Shown: positions 44,822 through 53,627, counted from the first letter of the stretch. The stretch is 64,000 nt of DNA from Acinetobacter dispersus (GCF_009884975.1 NZ_CP041970.1:372001-436000); one strand, 5' to 3'. The notes: generated by a model from the sequence alone, not told the origin. Numbers and translations are program-made.

Positions 44822-45325
44822 TTGAAAATTTCTTATATTTTTACATGTGGCCGATTAGAGTCTTTATTTAAGATTCTCTGCCTCACTCAACAAGGTGAGA
44901 AAAAGGTCGAGTCAAAAGAAAAAGTAGTTGAACAATATAGAAAAGACATCGCTTTAGGACGTCCTTTTGAAGAAACTGAACTTTATCAAATAATTGAGAA
45001 AAGTGAAGAAAAAATTGTCATTAATCGCTTGAGTAATATTCTTCGAGAAAAACCTACTCAGCAGAAGAGTAGCTATGATGCAGATGAATATAAGACAGGT
45101 GCATGGTCTGAGTTTAATGATTATAAGCTGGCAGTTCGATTCTCAAATGCGAAAACCGAGTTAAGTGAAAAGCACTTTGCGAAAACTGGTGAATACATGA
45201 CCAGTCGTGGTGTCGCAAAATTGACGGGTTTTAATCCAAGCAATATTAAGAATATGTTGCAGCATAAAAGAAGTGTTGTGAAAAAAATGCTCGCGACATT
45301 AGAGAAGTTAGCAAAAGAGTATTGA
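44822..45325 (+). CDS. hypothetical protein with a C-terminal helix-turn-helix-like segment
   Basis: A 167-residue protein. TTG 44822 is used because GGAG lies 8 bases upstream and no ATG occurs until much later. The middle is charged and helical. The C-terminal 45 residues (MTSRGVAKLTGFNPSNIKNMLQHKRSVVKKMLATLEKL) look like a DNA-binding helix-turn-helix. No family is recognised. A 10-bp hairpin follows the stop. Confidence 0.6.
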   Translation: MKISYIFTCGRLESLFKILCLTQQGEKKVESKEKVVEQYRKDIALGRPFEETELYQIIEKSEEKIVINRLSNILREKPTQQKSSYDADEYKTGAWSEFNDYKLAVRFSNAKTELSEKHFAKTGEYMTSRGVAKLTGFNPSNIKNMLQHKRSVVKKMLATLEKLAKEY

Positions 45326-45341
45326 TATTTAAGCTCTAGAC

Positions 45342-45370
45342 GCGATGCAGAGAAAATTTTTCTGCGTCGC
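45342..45370 (+). terminator. hairpin after the hypothetical gene, no T-run
   Basis: GCGATGCAGA (45342-45351) pairs with TCTGCGTCGC (45361-45370) with one T-G pair. The loop contains AAAATTTT. There is no T tract afterwards, so termination would be weak or factor-dependent. Confidence 0.4.
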
Positions 45371-45450
45371 TAATTATCAATTGTTATTCATTACTAATAA
45401 AACTTTAATTTATATTTTCTGCAATCACTCAATATCAAAAAGGAAAAATA

Positions 45451-45774
45451 ATGTGGTTTGTTAAAGCTGCAACGATAGCTGCGTGGTTAAGTATCATTAT
45501 TATTGCTGCGGCAGTGATTTTTTCAATTTATGTTTTAAGTATCCCATGCACCACTGATCGAATCTGTGAGATGCCGCCCATCCATTTATTCTTTTTCTTG
45601 GCATTAATTATCTCGGTGATCTGTAATTTTATTGGCATCATTTTGTCGATCATTGGGTTGAAGAAAGAAGAACCGATTAAAAAATTAGCCAAACAGGCAT
45701 TACGTTTTAACGGGAAAATCATCGCTTTTAGCTTTGTAGCAGCAATTTTTTTACTTTTGATTTTAATGGCTTAG
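45451..45774 (+). CDS. small hypothetical membrane protein
   Basis: A 107-residue protein with three hydrophobic helices (about 4-30, 46-72, 85-106) and two cysteines (PCTTDRIC) in the first loop, probably periplasmic. AAGGAAAAA precedes the ATG. No family is recognised. It converges on the EamA gene; the two stop codons lie in the two arms of one small hairpin. Confidence 0.65.
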   Translation: MWFVKAATIAAWLSIIIIAAAVIFSIYVLSIPCTTDRICEMPPIHLFFFLALIISVICNFIGIILSIIGLKKEEPIKKLAKQALRFNGKIIAFSFVAAIFLLLILMA

Positions 45775-45790
45775 ATAAATTTCTAAGCCA
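45767..45790. terminator. 8-bp hairpin spanning two convergent stop codons
   Basis: TGGCTTAG (45767-45774) and CTAAGCCA (45783-45790) are perfect inverted repeats with an eight-base loop. Each arm contains the stop codon of one of the two convergent genes. Confidence 0.4.
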
Positions 45791-46709
45791 ATTGTTGTGA
45801 ACGATCTGCTTTTGACAATACTGCCAGACAAACAAAAATCAGAACCATACCAACCCAACCAATCGGGGCGAGTTGTTCACCGACTAATAATACTGCAAAT
45901 AGTGCGGCAACCAGTGGTTCAAATAAGGTCAGTGTGGTCGCGGTACTGGCTGAAATGGTCTTTAAAGCATAACCAAATAACAGATAACCGAGAAACATTG
46001 GGATCAGCATCATATAACCGATAACATACAAATTCACGGGTTCATCAAAAAGGTTTGAACCCGTAAAAAATAATGTAGGTAATAAAATTAAAGCACCGAA
46101 GCCAAAAATTAATCCCATAGAAGCTTTTGAGTCGACTCCACGATCAATCATCTTTTTCGCGGCCCAAGAATATAACGAATAAGTCAGGGCAGCGATCAGC
46201 CCGAGAATAATTCCAATACTTTTCTGGTCTGTCGCAATAGTATGTGCAGATGCTTGGGAATGTGATTCCCCTATAGAGAGCAATAAAACACCAGCGACAC
46301 CAAAAATAAAGCTAATAAACCACTTACCTGAGAGTGCTTTTTTATCAAAGAACTTTTCCAGTAATGCCGTAAATAAAGGGGCTGAACCAATTGAAACCAC
46401 TGTACCAATGGTAATCCCCGCCATACGCATCGATGAATAGAAAGCCAGCGGATAAATCGCAACCGAGACCATGCCAATCAACAATAATGGATAGTAAGAG
46501 CGAATTTGAGGTAAATGACTGCGGATATTTTTATGGGCCAATAGAGCTTGTAATAAACCACCGCCACCCATTGCAATTGCGCCAATCGCTAAGGGACTTA
46601 GATTTGGAGCATAAGAAGCGGCTGTGCCTGTCGTTCCCCATAAAATAGAGGCAATGAGGACGGCAATAAAACCAGAATGAGCACTGAGGCTAAAAGAGGG
46701 GGTATTCAA
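45783..46709 (-). CDS. EamA/DMT-family transporter
   Basis: A 308-residue membrane protein with ten hydrophobic helices formed by two EamA repeats (residues about 10-140 and 165-300; GITIGTVVSIGSAPLFTALLE, SASTATTLTLFEPLVAALFAVLLVGE). It probably exports or imports a metabolite or drug. It starts with TTG overlapping the TGA stop of the TetR gene (46706) with GAGG eight bases upstream, so the two are translationally coupled. Confidence 0.88.
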   Translation of the reverse strand: MNTPSFSLSAHSGFIAVLIASILWGTTGTAASYAPNLSPLAIGAIAMGGGGLLQALLAHKNIRSHLPQIRSYYPLLLIGMVSVAIYPLAFYSSMRMAGITIGTVVSIGSAPLFTALLEKFFDKKALSGKWFISFIFGVAGVLLLSIGESHSQASAHTIATDQKSIGIILGLIAALTYSLYSWAAKKMIDRGVDSKASMGLIFGFGALILLPTLFFTGSNLFDEPVNLYVIGYMMLIPMFLGYLLFGYALKTISASTATTLTLFEPLVAALFAVLLVGEQLAPIGWVGMVLIFVCLAVLSKADRSQQLA

Positions 46710-47284
46710 TTTGAAACCTCTTGCGCTAATAGTTTCTGAACCATTTGTTTTGCAGCAAATACTTTGTCACTTGAACTTTCTAAACCAGCACGGGCAATGG
46801 AACCTTCCAAGATAAATGAAATCAGTAGTGCCAGTTCTTTGACTCGTTGTGGGTTGGTGCTGAGCTGCTGTAAATGACCCGCTAAAATCGCTTCGATTTC
46901 ATCTTTATGCTGTTTAACCGCCAAACGTTCAGGACTATGTGCAGGGAATTCTGCGGCTGCATTGAGTAGGCCACAACCACGAAAGCCTTTTTCATAAGCA
47001 AATTCTGCGTGATCCTGATAAGCATCAAAAACCGCCAAAATACCGTCAATCGGGGTTTGGATTTGAGCTTTTCTCTTTTCATATAAATCCAGCCATTCTT
47101 GATGGCGTGCTTCGATATAGCAGGTGATCAGATCTGATTTGGTGGCAAAGTTATTGTACAGCGACATTTTTGCCACATTGGCTTTCTCTGTAATGCTATT
47201 GATGCCTGTATTGCTAATGCCATCGTTATAAAACAATGTAGAAGCTGCATCCAAGATTTTTTGTTTTGCTGATTTAGTGTTCAT
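46706..47284 (-). CDS. TetR-family transcriptional regulator
   Basis: A 192-residue TetR regulator with the DNA-binding domain at about 5-55 (AASTLFYNDGISNTGINSITEKANVAKMSLYNNFATKSDLI) and a ligand domain containing a GFRGCGLLNAAAEF segment. It overlaps the EamA transporter gene downstream and most likely represses that transporter and itself. No convincing palindrome was found in the promoter gap. Confidence 0.9.
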   Translation of the reverse strand: MNTKSAKQKILDAASTLFYNDGISNTGINSITEKANVAKMSLYNNFATKSDLITCYIEARHQEWLDLYEKRKAQIQTPIDGILAVFDAYQDHAEFAYEKGFRGCGLLNAAAEFPAHSPERLAVKQHKDEIEAILAGHLQQLSTNPQRVKELALLISFILEGSIARAGLESSSDKVFAAKQMVQKLLAQEVSN

Positions 47285-47430
47285 AGTAAAAAATTATTTA
47301 TATATACCGATCTACCTAATTTTATTGAAAAGTAAATTATTTGCAAGGGGAAATTGGAGTTTCATTGAATTTTGATGAACAGGATGGCATCGATTAAAAC
47401 GCTGACATTGCGCTTTAATCGATAGATGGG

Positions 47431-47973
47431 TCATTCAATATTTTTCTTACTGTGGATAAAAGCCAATCCATACACAGGCCATTTCTTTTCTGATTTAAGG
47501 TTATTGACCAACCATGCCACCATGACGAGTGCAATTGAACCTAATAACACGGGGAAAAATAAGAAACTCCATTGGTATTGAATGGTATTGGCGGTTAGCA
47601 AGATCACCAATGGATTTGCGCCAGCAGGTGGATGAACACAACGCAGAAGTTGCATGGCTGCAATCGCACAACCGACAGAAAGACCAATGCTCAAAGCCGA
47701 TGTACCAAAAACTTTAAGAAACAGTAAGCCAATAAATGCTGAGACAAAATGTCCCAAAATTACATTGCGAGGCTGAGCCAAAGGCGATTGTGAAACGGCA
47801 TATAAGATGACACAGGTTGCGCCAAAAGGAGCCATGATAAATAGATTGTGGGTGAATTTACTGAGCAGGATCAAGATCAAGATGCTTAAGGTGCCGCCAA
47901 TTAAACTTCTTATAATATCAATGGATTGGGGTAAGGGAGCAAGATGTTCTCTACCGTTGAATAAAGATAACAT
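47431..47973 (-). CDS. HPP-family membrane protein
   Basis: A 180-residue protein with about five hydrophobic helices and the HPP signature CVHPPAGANP. HPP proteins are integral membrane proteins; some plant and cyanobacterial members transport nitrite, but the function here is unknown. It is divergent from a TetR gene across a perfect palindrome. Confidence 0.88.
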   Translation of the reverse strand: MLSLFNGREHLAPLPQSIDIIRSLIGGTLSILILILLSKFTHNLFIMAPFGATCVILYAVSQSPLAQPRNVILGHFVSAFIGLLFLKVFGTSALSIGLSVGCAIAAMQLLRCVHPPAGANPLVILLTANTIQYQWSFLFFPVLLGSIALVMVAWLVNNLKSEKKWPVYGLAFIHSKKNIE

Positions 47974-48024
47974 GGTGATCTCACGACTGGGTTGCTTTAT
48001 GGCGATAATAGAACTAAAATTATA

Positions 48025-48046
48025 AATAGTACAGATCTGTACTATT
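48025..48046. promoter_or_regulatory. 22-bp perfect palindromic operator (TetR type)
   Basis: Each half reads AATAGTACAGA followed by its exact complement, giving a 22-bp uninterrupted palindrome centred on AGATCT. It lies between the divergent HPP and TetR genes, 20 bases before the TetR start. It is most probably bound by that TetR protein. Confidence 0.75.
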
Positions 48047-48065
48047 ATTTAATGAGTAAATCTTT

Positions 48066-48626
48066 ATGTCGAAGTCTGCTGATAAAATTTTGCATACCGC
48101 AGAAAAATTATTTTATGAAAATAGTTTTGTTGGTGTCGGAGTCGACCTTATTCGAGATGAATCTGGCTGTTCAAAAACCACGATGTACACCTATTTCAAA
48201 AATAAAAATCAATTGGTGAAGTCGGTCTTGGAAGCACGTGATGAAAAGTTTCGGCAGCGTTTATTGGGTTATGTGGCGGAGACAACAGGGCGAGAGGCAT
48301 TGAACAGGTTGATCGATTGGCACTTATTATGGTTTCAAGAAGATAACTTTAAAGGATGTTTATTCGTCAGAGCTGTGGCTGAGTCGCATTTGGGTGATCA
48401 AGACATCATCTCTGTGTCTAAAGAACATAAAGTTTGGATTAGAAACTTGATTACGGAATATTTGCAATCTTATTCAAAAACAGAGATGTTGGTTGAAGTG
48501 ACGTATACGCTGATTGAAGGGCTCATTAGCCGATTCTTGGTCGAAGGTTATGATGCAAACGTGGCAGCGGAGATTAAGGATTCAGTCAATCAAATGATTG
48601 ATACTTTGAACCCTCAGAGCAACTAG
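48066..48626 (+). CDS. TetR-family transcriptional regulator
   Basis: A 186-residue TetR regulator with its helix-turn-helix at about 8-52 (AEKLFYENSFVGVGVDLIRDESGCSKTTMYTYFKNKNQLV) and a ligand domain of the TetR_C type. It is divergent from the HPP gene. The 22-bp palindrome in between implies control of both genes. Ligand unknown. Confidence 0.9.
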   Translation: MSKSADKILHTAEKLFYENSFVGVGVDLIRDESGCSKTTMYTYFKNKNQLVKSVLEARDEKFRQRLLGYVAETTGREALNRLIDWHLLWFQEDNFKGCLFVRAVAESHLGDQDIISVSKEHKVWIRNLITEYLQSYSKTEMLVEVTYTLIEGLISRFLVEGYDANVAAEIKDSVNQMIDTLNPQSN

Positions 48627-48641
48627 ATTGCAAAGGGAAAT

Positions 48642-48674
48642 GATGAGCCTTTGACGTTTTAGCAAAGACTCATC
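48642..48674. terminator. hairpin between convergent genes
   Basis: GATGAG and CTTTG pair with CAAAG and CTCATC across one mismatch. It lies between the convergent TetR gene and the next minus-strand gene and has no T-run on either side. Confidence 0.45.
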
Positions 48675-48690
48675 AACGTGTTCAGTTCAT

Positions 48691-49791
48691 TTAATCCTTA
48701 AATGCATTCTGATCTTCTACATCCACATATTCGATATAACCACGACCTTGAACAGAGGTATTTAAATATTCACCTGTGAAGGTATAAGCACTGGCATAAC
48801 CAATGCCATGACCATAACGGAATGGACTATCAATTTCTGCGGTGATATCTAAAATTTTCTGATCAGCATCATCCTTGACAGACCAAGAGAATAATTGCGG
48901 TAAGCGCATTTTCTTACCACTTGGCGAAACATAATCATCAACTTGATGTGCAATCACCTTGAATTCGACATTGGTATAGACTTCAGCAGGCTTGTCGGTA
49001 TGTCGAACATGCAATGTATAGGCTGCTGGTTGACCCAAAATATCAGCTTTAGTGAGTAATAATTGGGTGGTATCCGTCAAATTGATAATTTGATAGGTAA
49101 AGAAATCGAGTGGTAATTTATACGGTTCAGGCAACAGTTTTTTCACCACGCCATGCGCACCTGTAGCGCGGGCATATTCATAGGTACATAAGCCTTCGGC
49201 AGGCGTGATTTTCCCTCGATACTCAAGCTGACCTTTGAAGTTTGCCAATAAACTAAAATGATCATAAATCGGGGTTTTGATAAACCATGAGATTTGATCA
49301 GTCACATCTAAATCAAACTCAAAGCTGAGTCCATGGTAGGCACCTTTGAGATGAATATTCGGTAGAGTTCCTTGGATCGAAACTTCTTCACCGAGCTCAA
49401 TAGTTGTTCCATTGTCTTGAATGTTGGTCTGTTCTGGAATGATATAAGCTTTGAGTAGATGCTCATCTACCACCGCAGTACTAGAGAAAAACGTGGCAGT
49501 CTTTCTTGGGTCGCCTAAGGTAATATCATCATGGTCAAACGCAAGTGCTCCTGGTGTACCCAGTAAGATCATAATATTTAAATAACGATGAGGCTCGGGC
49601 AGCAGAGGAAAGAAGATTCCATAATGTGTCCAGCTATAAAAATTTCCATCAGTGCGTGGGCGAATGATGTCTGGTTCTGAAAATGGTATTGTTGAATATT
49701 TTACTGCTTTATCAAGCGTACCTTGTGCCAATAACAGGCTTTTACCCAAAATTTTGCTGGTCAGGGATGTCGGTGGCAATTGTTTCTTCAT
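48691..49791 (-). CDS. uncharacterised protein (possibly DUF6670)
   Basis: A 366-residue protein from ATG 49791, chosen because AGGA lies 8 bases upstream. It has no clear signal peptide. The sequence is beta-rich with repeated aromatic/glycine patterns (GNFYSWTHYGIFFPLLP, GIGYASAYTFTGEY), and an HYGIFFPLLPEPHRY block that looks conserved. It may belong to the DUF6670 group, which has a lipocalin-like or hydroxysteroid-type fold. That is a guess; no function is claimed. Confidence 0.6.
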   Translation of the reverse strand: MKKQLPPTSLTSKILGKSLLLAQGTLDKAVKYSTIPFSEPDIIRPRTDGNFYSWTHYGIFFPLLPEPHRYLNIMILLGTPGALAFDHDDITLGDPRKTATFFSSTAVVDEHLLKAYIIPEQTNIQDNGTTIELGEEVSIQGTLPNIHLKGAYHGLSFEFDLDVTDQISWFIKTPIYDHFSLLANFKGQLEYRGKITPAEGLCTYEYARATGAHGVVKKLLPEPYKLPLDFFTYQIINLTDTTQLLLTKADILGQPAAYTLHVRHTDKPAEVYTNVEFKVIAHQVDDYVSPSGKKMRLPQLFSWSVKDDADQKILDITAEIDSPFRYGHGIGYASAYTFTGEYLNTSVQGRGYIEYVDVEDQNAFKD

Positions 49792-49892
49792 CTTGTTTCC
49801 TAAACTCAATCCATGCTGTGACAGCTAGATTATGAGAAACAATTGCCAATGCTAAGCGGAAATAAGGACAAAGCTACGGCTTTTCAGGACAT

Positions 49893-50783
49893 TTACGCAG
49901 AGGCTTTGTTTGACAATTTTTCTAGATTTTGCGAGCCAATCCAGTGCTTTGAGAATTGATAGGCTGCGCGTCCAGAACGCTGACCACGGGCTTGGCACCA
50001 TTTCAAACTCTCGCCACGAACTAGATCGTTATATTCCAAACCTGCTTTAACAATGTAGTGCTCTACAATTTGTAAATACAACTGTTGATCCATTGGATAG
50101 AAGGAGAGCCACATGCCAAAACGATCCGAGAGCGAAATTTTTTCTTCAATTGCTTCTTGGGGATGCAACTCGGTGTATTGCGGGACATCCACTTTACGTA
50201 CTGGTGTGTTTTCGTGCATAAACTCAGGCAGTAAATGACGACGGTTACTGGTTGCATAGATAATAAAATTGCTTGAGCCAGATTGTAGTGAACCATCTAA
50301 AACGCTTTTTAAACTACGATAATTTTCATCTTCGGCATTGAAGGCCAGATCATCGCAATAAACGATAAATTTTTCAGGACGATGTTCAATCAGCTTTTGA
50401 ATTTTGGGTAAATCAGATAAATCATCACGCTCAATTTCAATCAAGCGTAAACCCTGAGTTGAATACTCGGTGAGAAGCGCACGTACAATCGATGATTTTC
50501 CAGTACCACGAGAACCTGTCAGTAAGACATCATTGGCAGGCAAGCCATTCAGGAACTGTAGAGTGTTTTGAATGATCTTGTCTTTTTGGCGCTCAATGCC
50601 TTTTAAGTCTTCCAAATGCATTTTCTTAGGTTGTTGTATGGCGACAAGTTGCTGGTTTTCCCAGCGGAATGCAATTGCTGAAAAGTCAGTGGGTTGCTTT
50701 GGTGCAGGGAGAACTTGCTGAAGCTGTGTTAAAACACTTGATAGCGATTGAAGAATAGATTCGGGTAAATCAAGGATAGCCAT
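49893..50783 (-). CDS. DUF815-family AAA+ ATPase
   Basis: A 296-residue ATPase with Walker A GSRGTGKSS near residue 90, Walker B FIVYCDDLAF, sensor 1 (IYATSNRRHLLPE) and a C-terminal lid (RSGRAAYQFSKHW). This matches the DUF815/YcgB-like AAA+ group. Its function is unknown, perhaps chaperone-like. It is divergent from the patatin gene. Confidence 0.88.
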   Translation of the reverse strand: MAILDLPESILQSLSSVLTQLQQVLPAPKQPTDFSAIAFRWENQQLVAIQQPKKMHLEDLKGIERQKDKIIQNTLQFLNGLPANDVLLTGSRGTGKSSIVRALLTEYSTQGLRLIEIERDDLSDLPKIQKLIEHRPEKFIVYCDDLAFNAEDENYRSLKSVLDGSLQSGSSNFIIYATSNRRHLLPEFMHENTPVRKVDVPQYTELHPQEAIEEKISLSDRFGMWLSFYPMDQQLYLQIVEHYIVKAGLEYNDLVRGESLKWCQARGQRSGRAAYQFSKHWIGSQNLEKLSNKASA

Positions 50784-50957
50784 ACATATAAACCAAACTC
50801 AATGATGAATAGGGATACTATCACTGCTATTACCGAAATAAAGAAAATATCATCAGAAATATCGAAATAAATCGATTTTACCCTTGATTGTTGTGGCTGC
50901 TTTTTGCATTGTATAGGTGCAAGAATATAAAAAATAAGCTGAAAATCAGGATCGCGA

Positions 50958-52466
50958 ATGTTCAATAGAGTTCAAGAGAAAAAGAATACATATCAGACAC
51001 ATAGGGTTGATGTGTTGCAAGAACACTTAAGACATGCCAGTTCTTATACCGAATGGAAAGAAATTGCACTTAAACTAGATGAAGAATCAGGTCATGAAGC
51101 ATGGAAATATGACAATGAATCGCCTTATTATGATGCGGAAATTTTATCTAAACGCTATAACTTATTAAAAAAATATCGTATGCAGCATCGGACTTTAGAT
51201 CTGATCTATGTGTTAAGAGAAGGCCTGTCTTATGATTTTGCTAATATTGGGCATCCGATGTTGTTTGCACAGACCTATATTGGTACTAAAAAAATCATCG
51301 AAAACTATGTTGAGGAAATGAGTGACTGCCTACGTTACTTGGCTTCGAGTGAATGTATTACCTTTCAACTAAAAGAAAAAATTCAGTTTTTTGAAGAATG
51401 TCAAAAGGCCTATGGTCAACCCGCTGTGATGTTTTCTGGAGGCGCAACGCTAGGGTTATTTCATACAGGGGTGTGTAAAGCTTTAATCGAACAAGATCTG
51501 ATGCCTCAGGTTTTATCGGGTTCAAGTGCAGGGGCAATCATGACAGGAATGTTAGGGGTTTCTACGCCAGATCAAGTTCCTGAATTGCTGCAAGGGGAAC
51601 ATTTTTTTAGTGATGCCTTTAAATTTAGGAAAATAACTGAATTATTGCGGGCGAATGGTGGTATTGCCGATGTGATGTATTTGAAAAAATTTTTGATGCA
51701 GAACTTGGGTGATGTCACGTTTGCCGAGGCCTATAAACAATCTAAACGTCACATAAATATCGTGATTGCACCCTATAACACAGCGCAAAATCCGCGTATT
51801 ATGAATGCACTGACTGCACCGAATGTATTGGTGTGGAGTGCAGTGTTGGCTTCTTGTGCGGTACCTGTGTTATTTCCACCTGTGCATCTGACCAGTAAGC
51901 GATATGATGGGCAACATACGCCATATCTCGCCAATACCAAGTGGGTGGATGGTAGTATGCGCAGTGATTTTCCGCAGGAAAAGATGGCTCGTTTATATAA
52001 TATTAATTACACCATTGCTAGTCAGGTCAATCCGCATATCGTGCCGTTTATGCAAAGTGATACTGAACGCTTTCGTAGAGATGTACTTAGTTGGCCTGAA
52101 CGAATTGTTCGCCGTCAAGGTAAAGCGATTGCAATGGAAGTCATGGATTTAACACGCAGTCATATGGGCAGTTTTTTCCCGATTCGTCGTGTATTGGATC
52201 ATGGCTATGGCATTTTGGGGCAACGCTATTATGGTGACGTCAATATTATTGCCAAATATGGACTCAGACACTATAGCTATATGCTGAAAAACCCACGCCC
52301 AAAACTGTTTAAAATCTTGCAGCAAGAAGGTGAGCGTGCCACATGGCCGAAAATTGCGTCTATTGAAATACATGCACGAATTGGAAAAACCATTGAGCAT
52401 TGTCTAATATCGTTGCGGAAGCAGGAAGAAAAGCAGCAGAATGAGTTTTACTACGTGGATCTCTAA
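50958..52466 (+). CDS. patatin-like phospholipase with DUF3336 domain
   Basis: A 502-residue protein. Residues about 1-150 form a DUF3336 domain. Residues about 160-360 form a patatin lipase domain with the oxyanion GGATLGLFHTG, the nucleophile GSSAG and the catalytic aspartate in WVDGSMRSD. This resembles yeast Tgl3/Tgl4-type lipases and bacterial acylhydrolases. It hydrolyses glycerolipids. The last 26 bases overlap the next gene in a different frame. Confidence 0.9.
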   Translation: MFNRVQEKKNTYQTHRVDVLQEHLRHASSYTEWKEIALKLDEESGHEAWKYDNESPYYDAEILSKRYNLLKKYRMQHRTLDLIYVLREGLSYDFANIGHPMLFAQTYIGTKKIIENYVEEMSDCLRYLASSECITFQLKEKIQFFEECQKAYGQPAVMFSGGATLGLFHTGVCKALIEQDLMPQVLSGSSAGAIMTGMLGVSTPDQVPELLQGEHFFSDAFKFRKITELLRANGGIADVMYLKKFLMQNLGDVTFAEAYKQSKRHINIVIAPYNTAQNPRIMNALTAPNVLVWSAVLASCAVPVLFPPVHLTSKRYDGQHTPYLANTKWVDGSMRSDFPQEKMARLYNINYTIASQVNPHIVPFMQSDTERFRRDVLSWPERIVRRQGKAIAMEVMDLTRSHMGSFFPIRRVLDHGYGILGQRYYGDVNIIAKYGLRHYSYMLKNPRPKLFKILQQEGERATWPKIASIEIHARIGKTIEHCLISLRKQEEKQQNEFYYVDL

Positions 52467-53259
52467 TCCGAAGATTCAACTTAACGATCTAAACTTAGTG
52501 ACCAAAGCGCAAAGTTATGCCTTTGGGCGACGTGTCTACACCTTTCAAGTTGATCAGCAACGGTATTGGCTGAAATTTCATAAAACCAATGATCAGCCAG
52601 TTTTGGCACAGGCTTTCCAACGAGAGTTAGTTTTTTATCAGCACTGTCAGCAGCAAGAACAAGCGTTTTTATTACCATTTCAAATGATTCCATTGTGTCA
52701 TCTTATCAATGGATTAGATCAGGATGGAATAGGGGTGATCACTGTTGATTCGCATGTTTTTTTTGCTGAAGCTCCTATTTTTGAGAATATTGAACAGATC
52801 AAACAAAAGATACTTTTGGCCTTACATACGCTGGATGCATTGCACCAATTCGGGTGGGTACATGGTGATTTGAAAGCAGAACATTTTCGTTTCTATGAAA
52901 ACTCATGTCGGCTGATTGATTTTGAGCAATCTTTTCGGATAGGGCATCCGATGCATACTTTAGATGCAACACCACATTATATGGCACCAGAGCTTTTTCA
53001 GGGTGCAGGGAAAAGCATTCAAAGTGATTTATATGCCTTGGGGATTATTGTGTATGAATGGCTCACTCAATCTCGATTAAAGGCGAGTACTTATCATGAT
53101 TGGGCAGTATTGCATTGCCAGCAACTACATATTCAACTTCCATCTACATTGCAATGCTTTTTTCCTTTACTTAATGGCCTCACGCAAAAGCATATTAAAC
53201 AACGCTTTAATTCAGTTTTAGAGGCAAAAGATTGCCTAAAACAACTTGATATGTTGTAA
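52441..53259 (+). CDS. protein-kinase-fold protein
   Basis: A 272-residue kinase-like protein. The ATP-binding lysine lies in RYWLKFHK, a plausible alpha-C glutamate in RELVFY, the catalytic loop is HGDLKAEHF, the metal loop is IDFEQSF (DFE instead of DFG) and the APE motif is YMAPELF. The loop asparagine is replaced by histidine (HGDLKAEH). The fold may be a Ser/Thr kinase or an LPS-kinase-like enzyme. It overlaps the lipase gene by 26 bases, which implies coupled expression. Confidence 0.78.
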   Translation: MSFTTWISNPKIQLNDLNLVTKAQSYAFGRRVYTFQVDQQRYWLKFHKTNDQPVLAQAFQRELVFYQHCQQQEQAFLLPFQMIPLCHLINGLDQDGIGVITVDSHVFFAEAPIFENIEQIKQKILLALHTLDALHQFGWVHGDLKAEHFRFYENSCRLIDFEQSFRIGHPMHTLDATPHYMAPELFQGAGKSIQSDLYALGIIVYEWLTQSRLKASTYHDWAVLHCQQLHIQLPSTLQCFFPLLNGLTQKHIKQRFNSVLEAKDCLKQLDML

Positions 53260-53325
53260 AAGTAAACATAAATGCGTGATTTGAATATTATCTGTTCATT
53301 TGAATGGTTTTTTTAATAGAAAGAC

Positions 53326-53354
53326 TTGTCAGCGAGTAGGTTTCTCACTAATAT
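53326..53354 (+). promoter_or_regulatory. sigma-70 promoter of the first tRNA unit
   Basis: TTGTCA, a 17-base spacer and TAATAT end 11 bases before the mature tRNA. The C/G-rich stretch CCCATCGGGGG follows, as in stringently controlled stable-RNA promoters. The same elements precede the second tRNA-Leu. Confidence 0.8.
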
Positions 53355-53365
53355 GCATACCCATC

Positions 53366-53450
53366 GGGGGCGTGGCGAAATTGGTAGACGCACTGGATTT
53401 AGGTTCCAGCGCCGCAAGGTGTAAGAGTTCGAGTCTCTTCGCCCCCACCA
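53366..53450 (+). tRNA. tRNA-Leu (anticodon TAG), copy 1
   Basis: The 85-nt gene including CCA has a 7-bp acceptor GGGGGCG/CGCCCCC with discriminator A. The anticodon arm is CTGGA-TTTAGGT-TCCAG with anticodon TAG. It has the long variable arm of class II leucine tRNAs and a T arm with TTCGAGT. Confidence 0.97.
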
Positions 53451-53455
53451 TATTT

Positions 53456-53482
53456 AAAAAGCAAGAGTATCTTGCTTTTTTT
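53456..53482 (+). terminator. hairpin with T-run after the first tRNA-Leu
   Basis: AAAAAGCAAGA-GTA-TCTTGCTTTTT followed by more T is a standard terminator. A second perfect 10-bp hairpin (ATGATTAAAC / GTTTAATCAT, 53483-53510) follows before the tRNA-Trp. Confidence 0.8.
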
Positions 53483-53518
53483 ATGATTAAACGAAATAGA
53501 GTTTAATCATGTGGTTAT

Positions 53519-53592
53519 AGAGGATTGGTGTAATGGTAGCATGACGGTCTCCAAAACCGTTCGTCAAGGTTCGAGTCCTTGATCCTCTGCCA
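53519..53592 (+). tRNA. tRNA-Trp (anticodon CCA), copy 1
   Basis: A 74-nt gene including CCA with acceptor AGAGGAT/ATCCTCT, discriminator G, anticodon arm ACGGT-CTCCAAA-ACCGT (anticodon CCA) and T arm CAAGG-TTCGAGT-CCTTG. The D arm (GTGT/GCAT) has two G-U pairs and a short loop. Confidence 0.92.
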
Positions 53593-53597
53593 AATTC

Positions 53598-53627
53598 AAA
53601 GGAACTTTATATAAAGTTCCTTTTTTT
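53598..53627 (+). terminator. intrinsic terminator after the first tRNA-Trp
   Basis: AAAGGAACTTTAT pairs with ATAAAGTTCCTTT and is followed by a run of seven T. Confidence 0.92.

Noticed and set aside
47285..47430. Palindromic operator before the TetR/EamA pair
   Set aside because: TATACCGATCTACC looks operator-like, but the halves do not form a dyad on checking.
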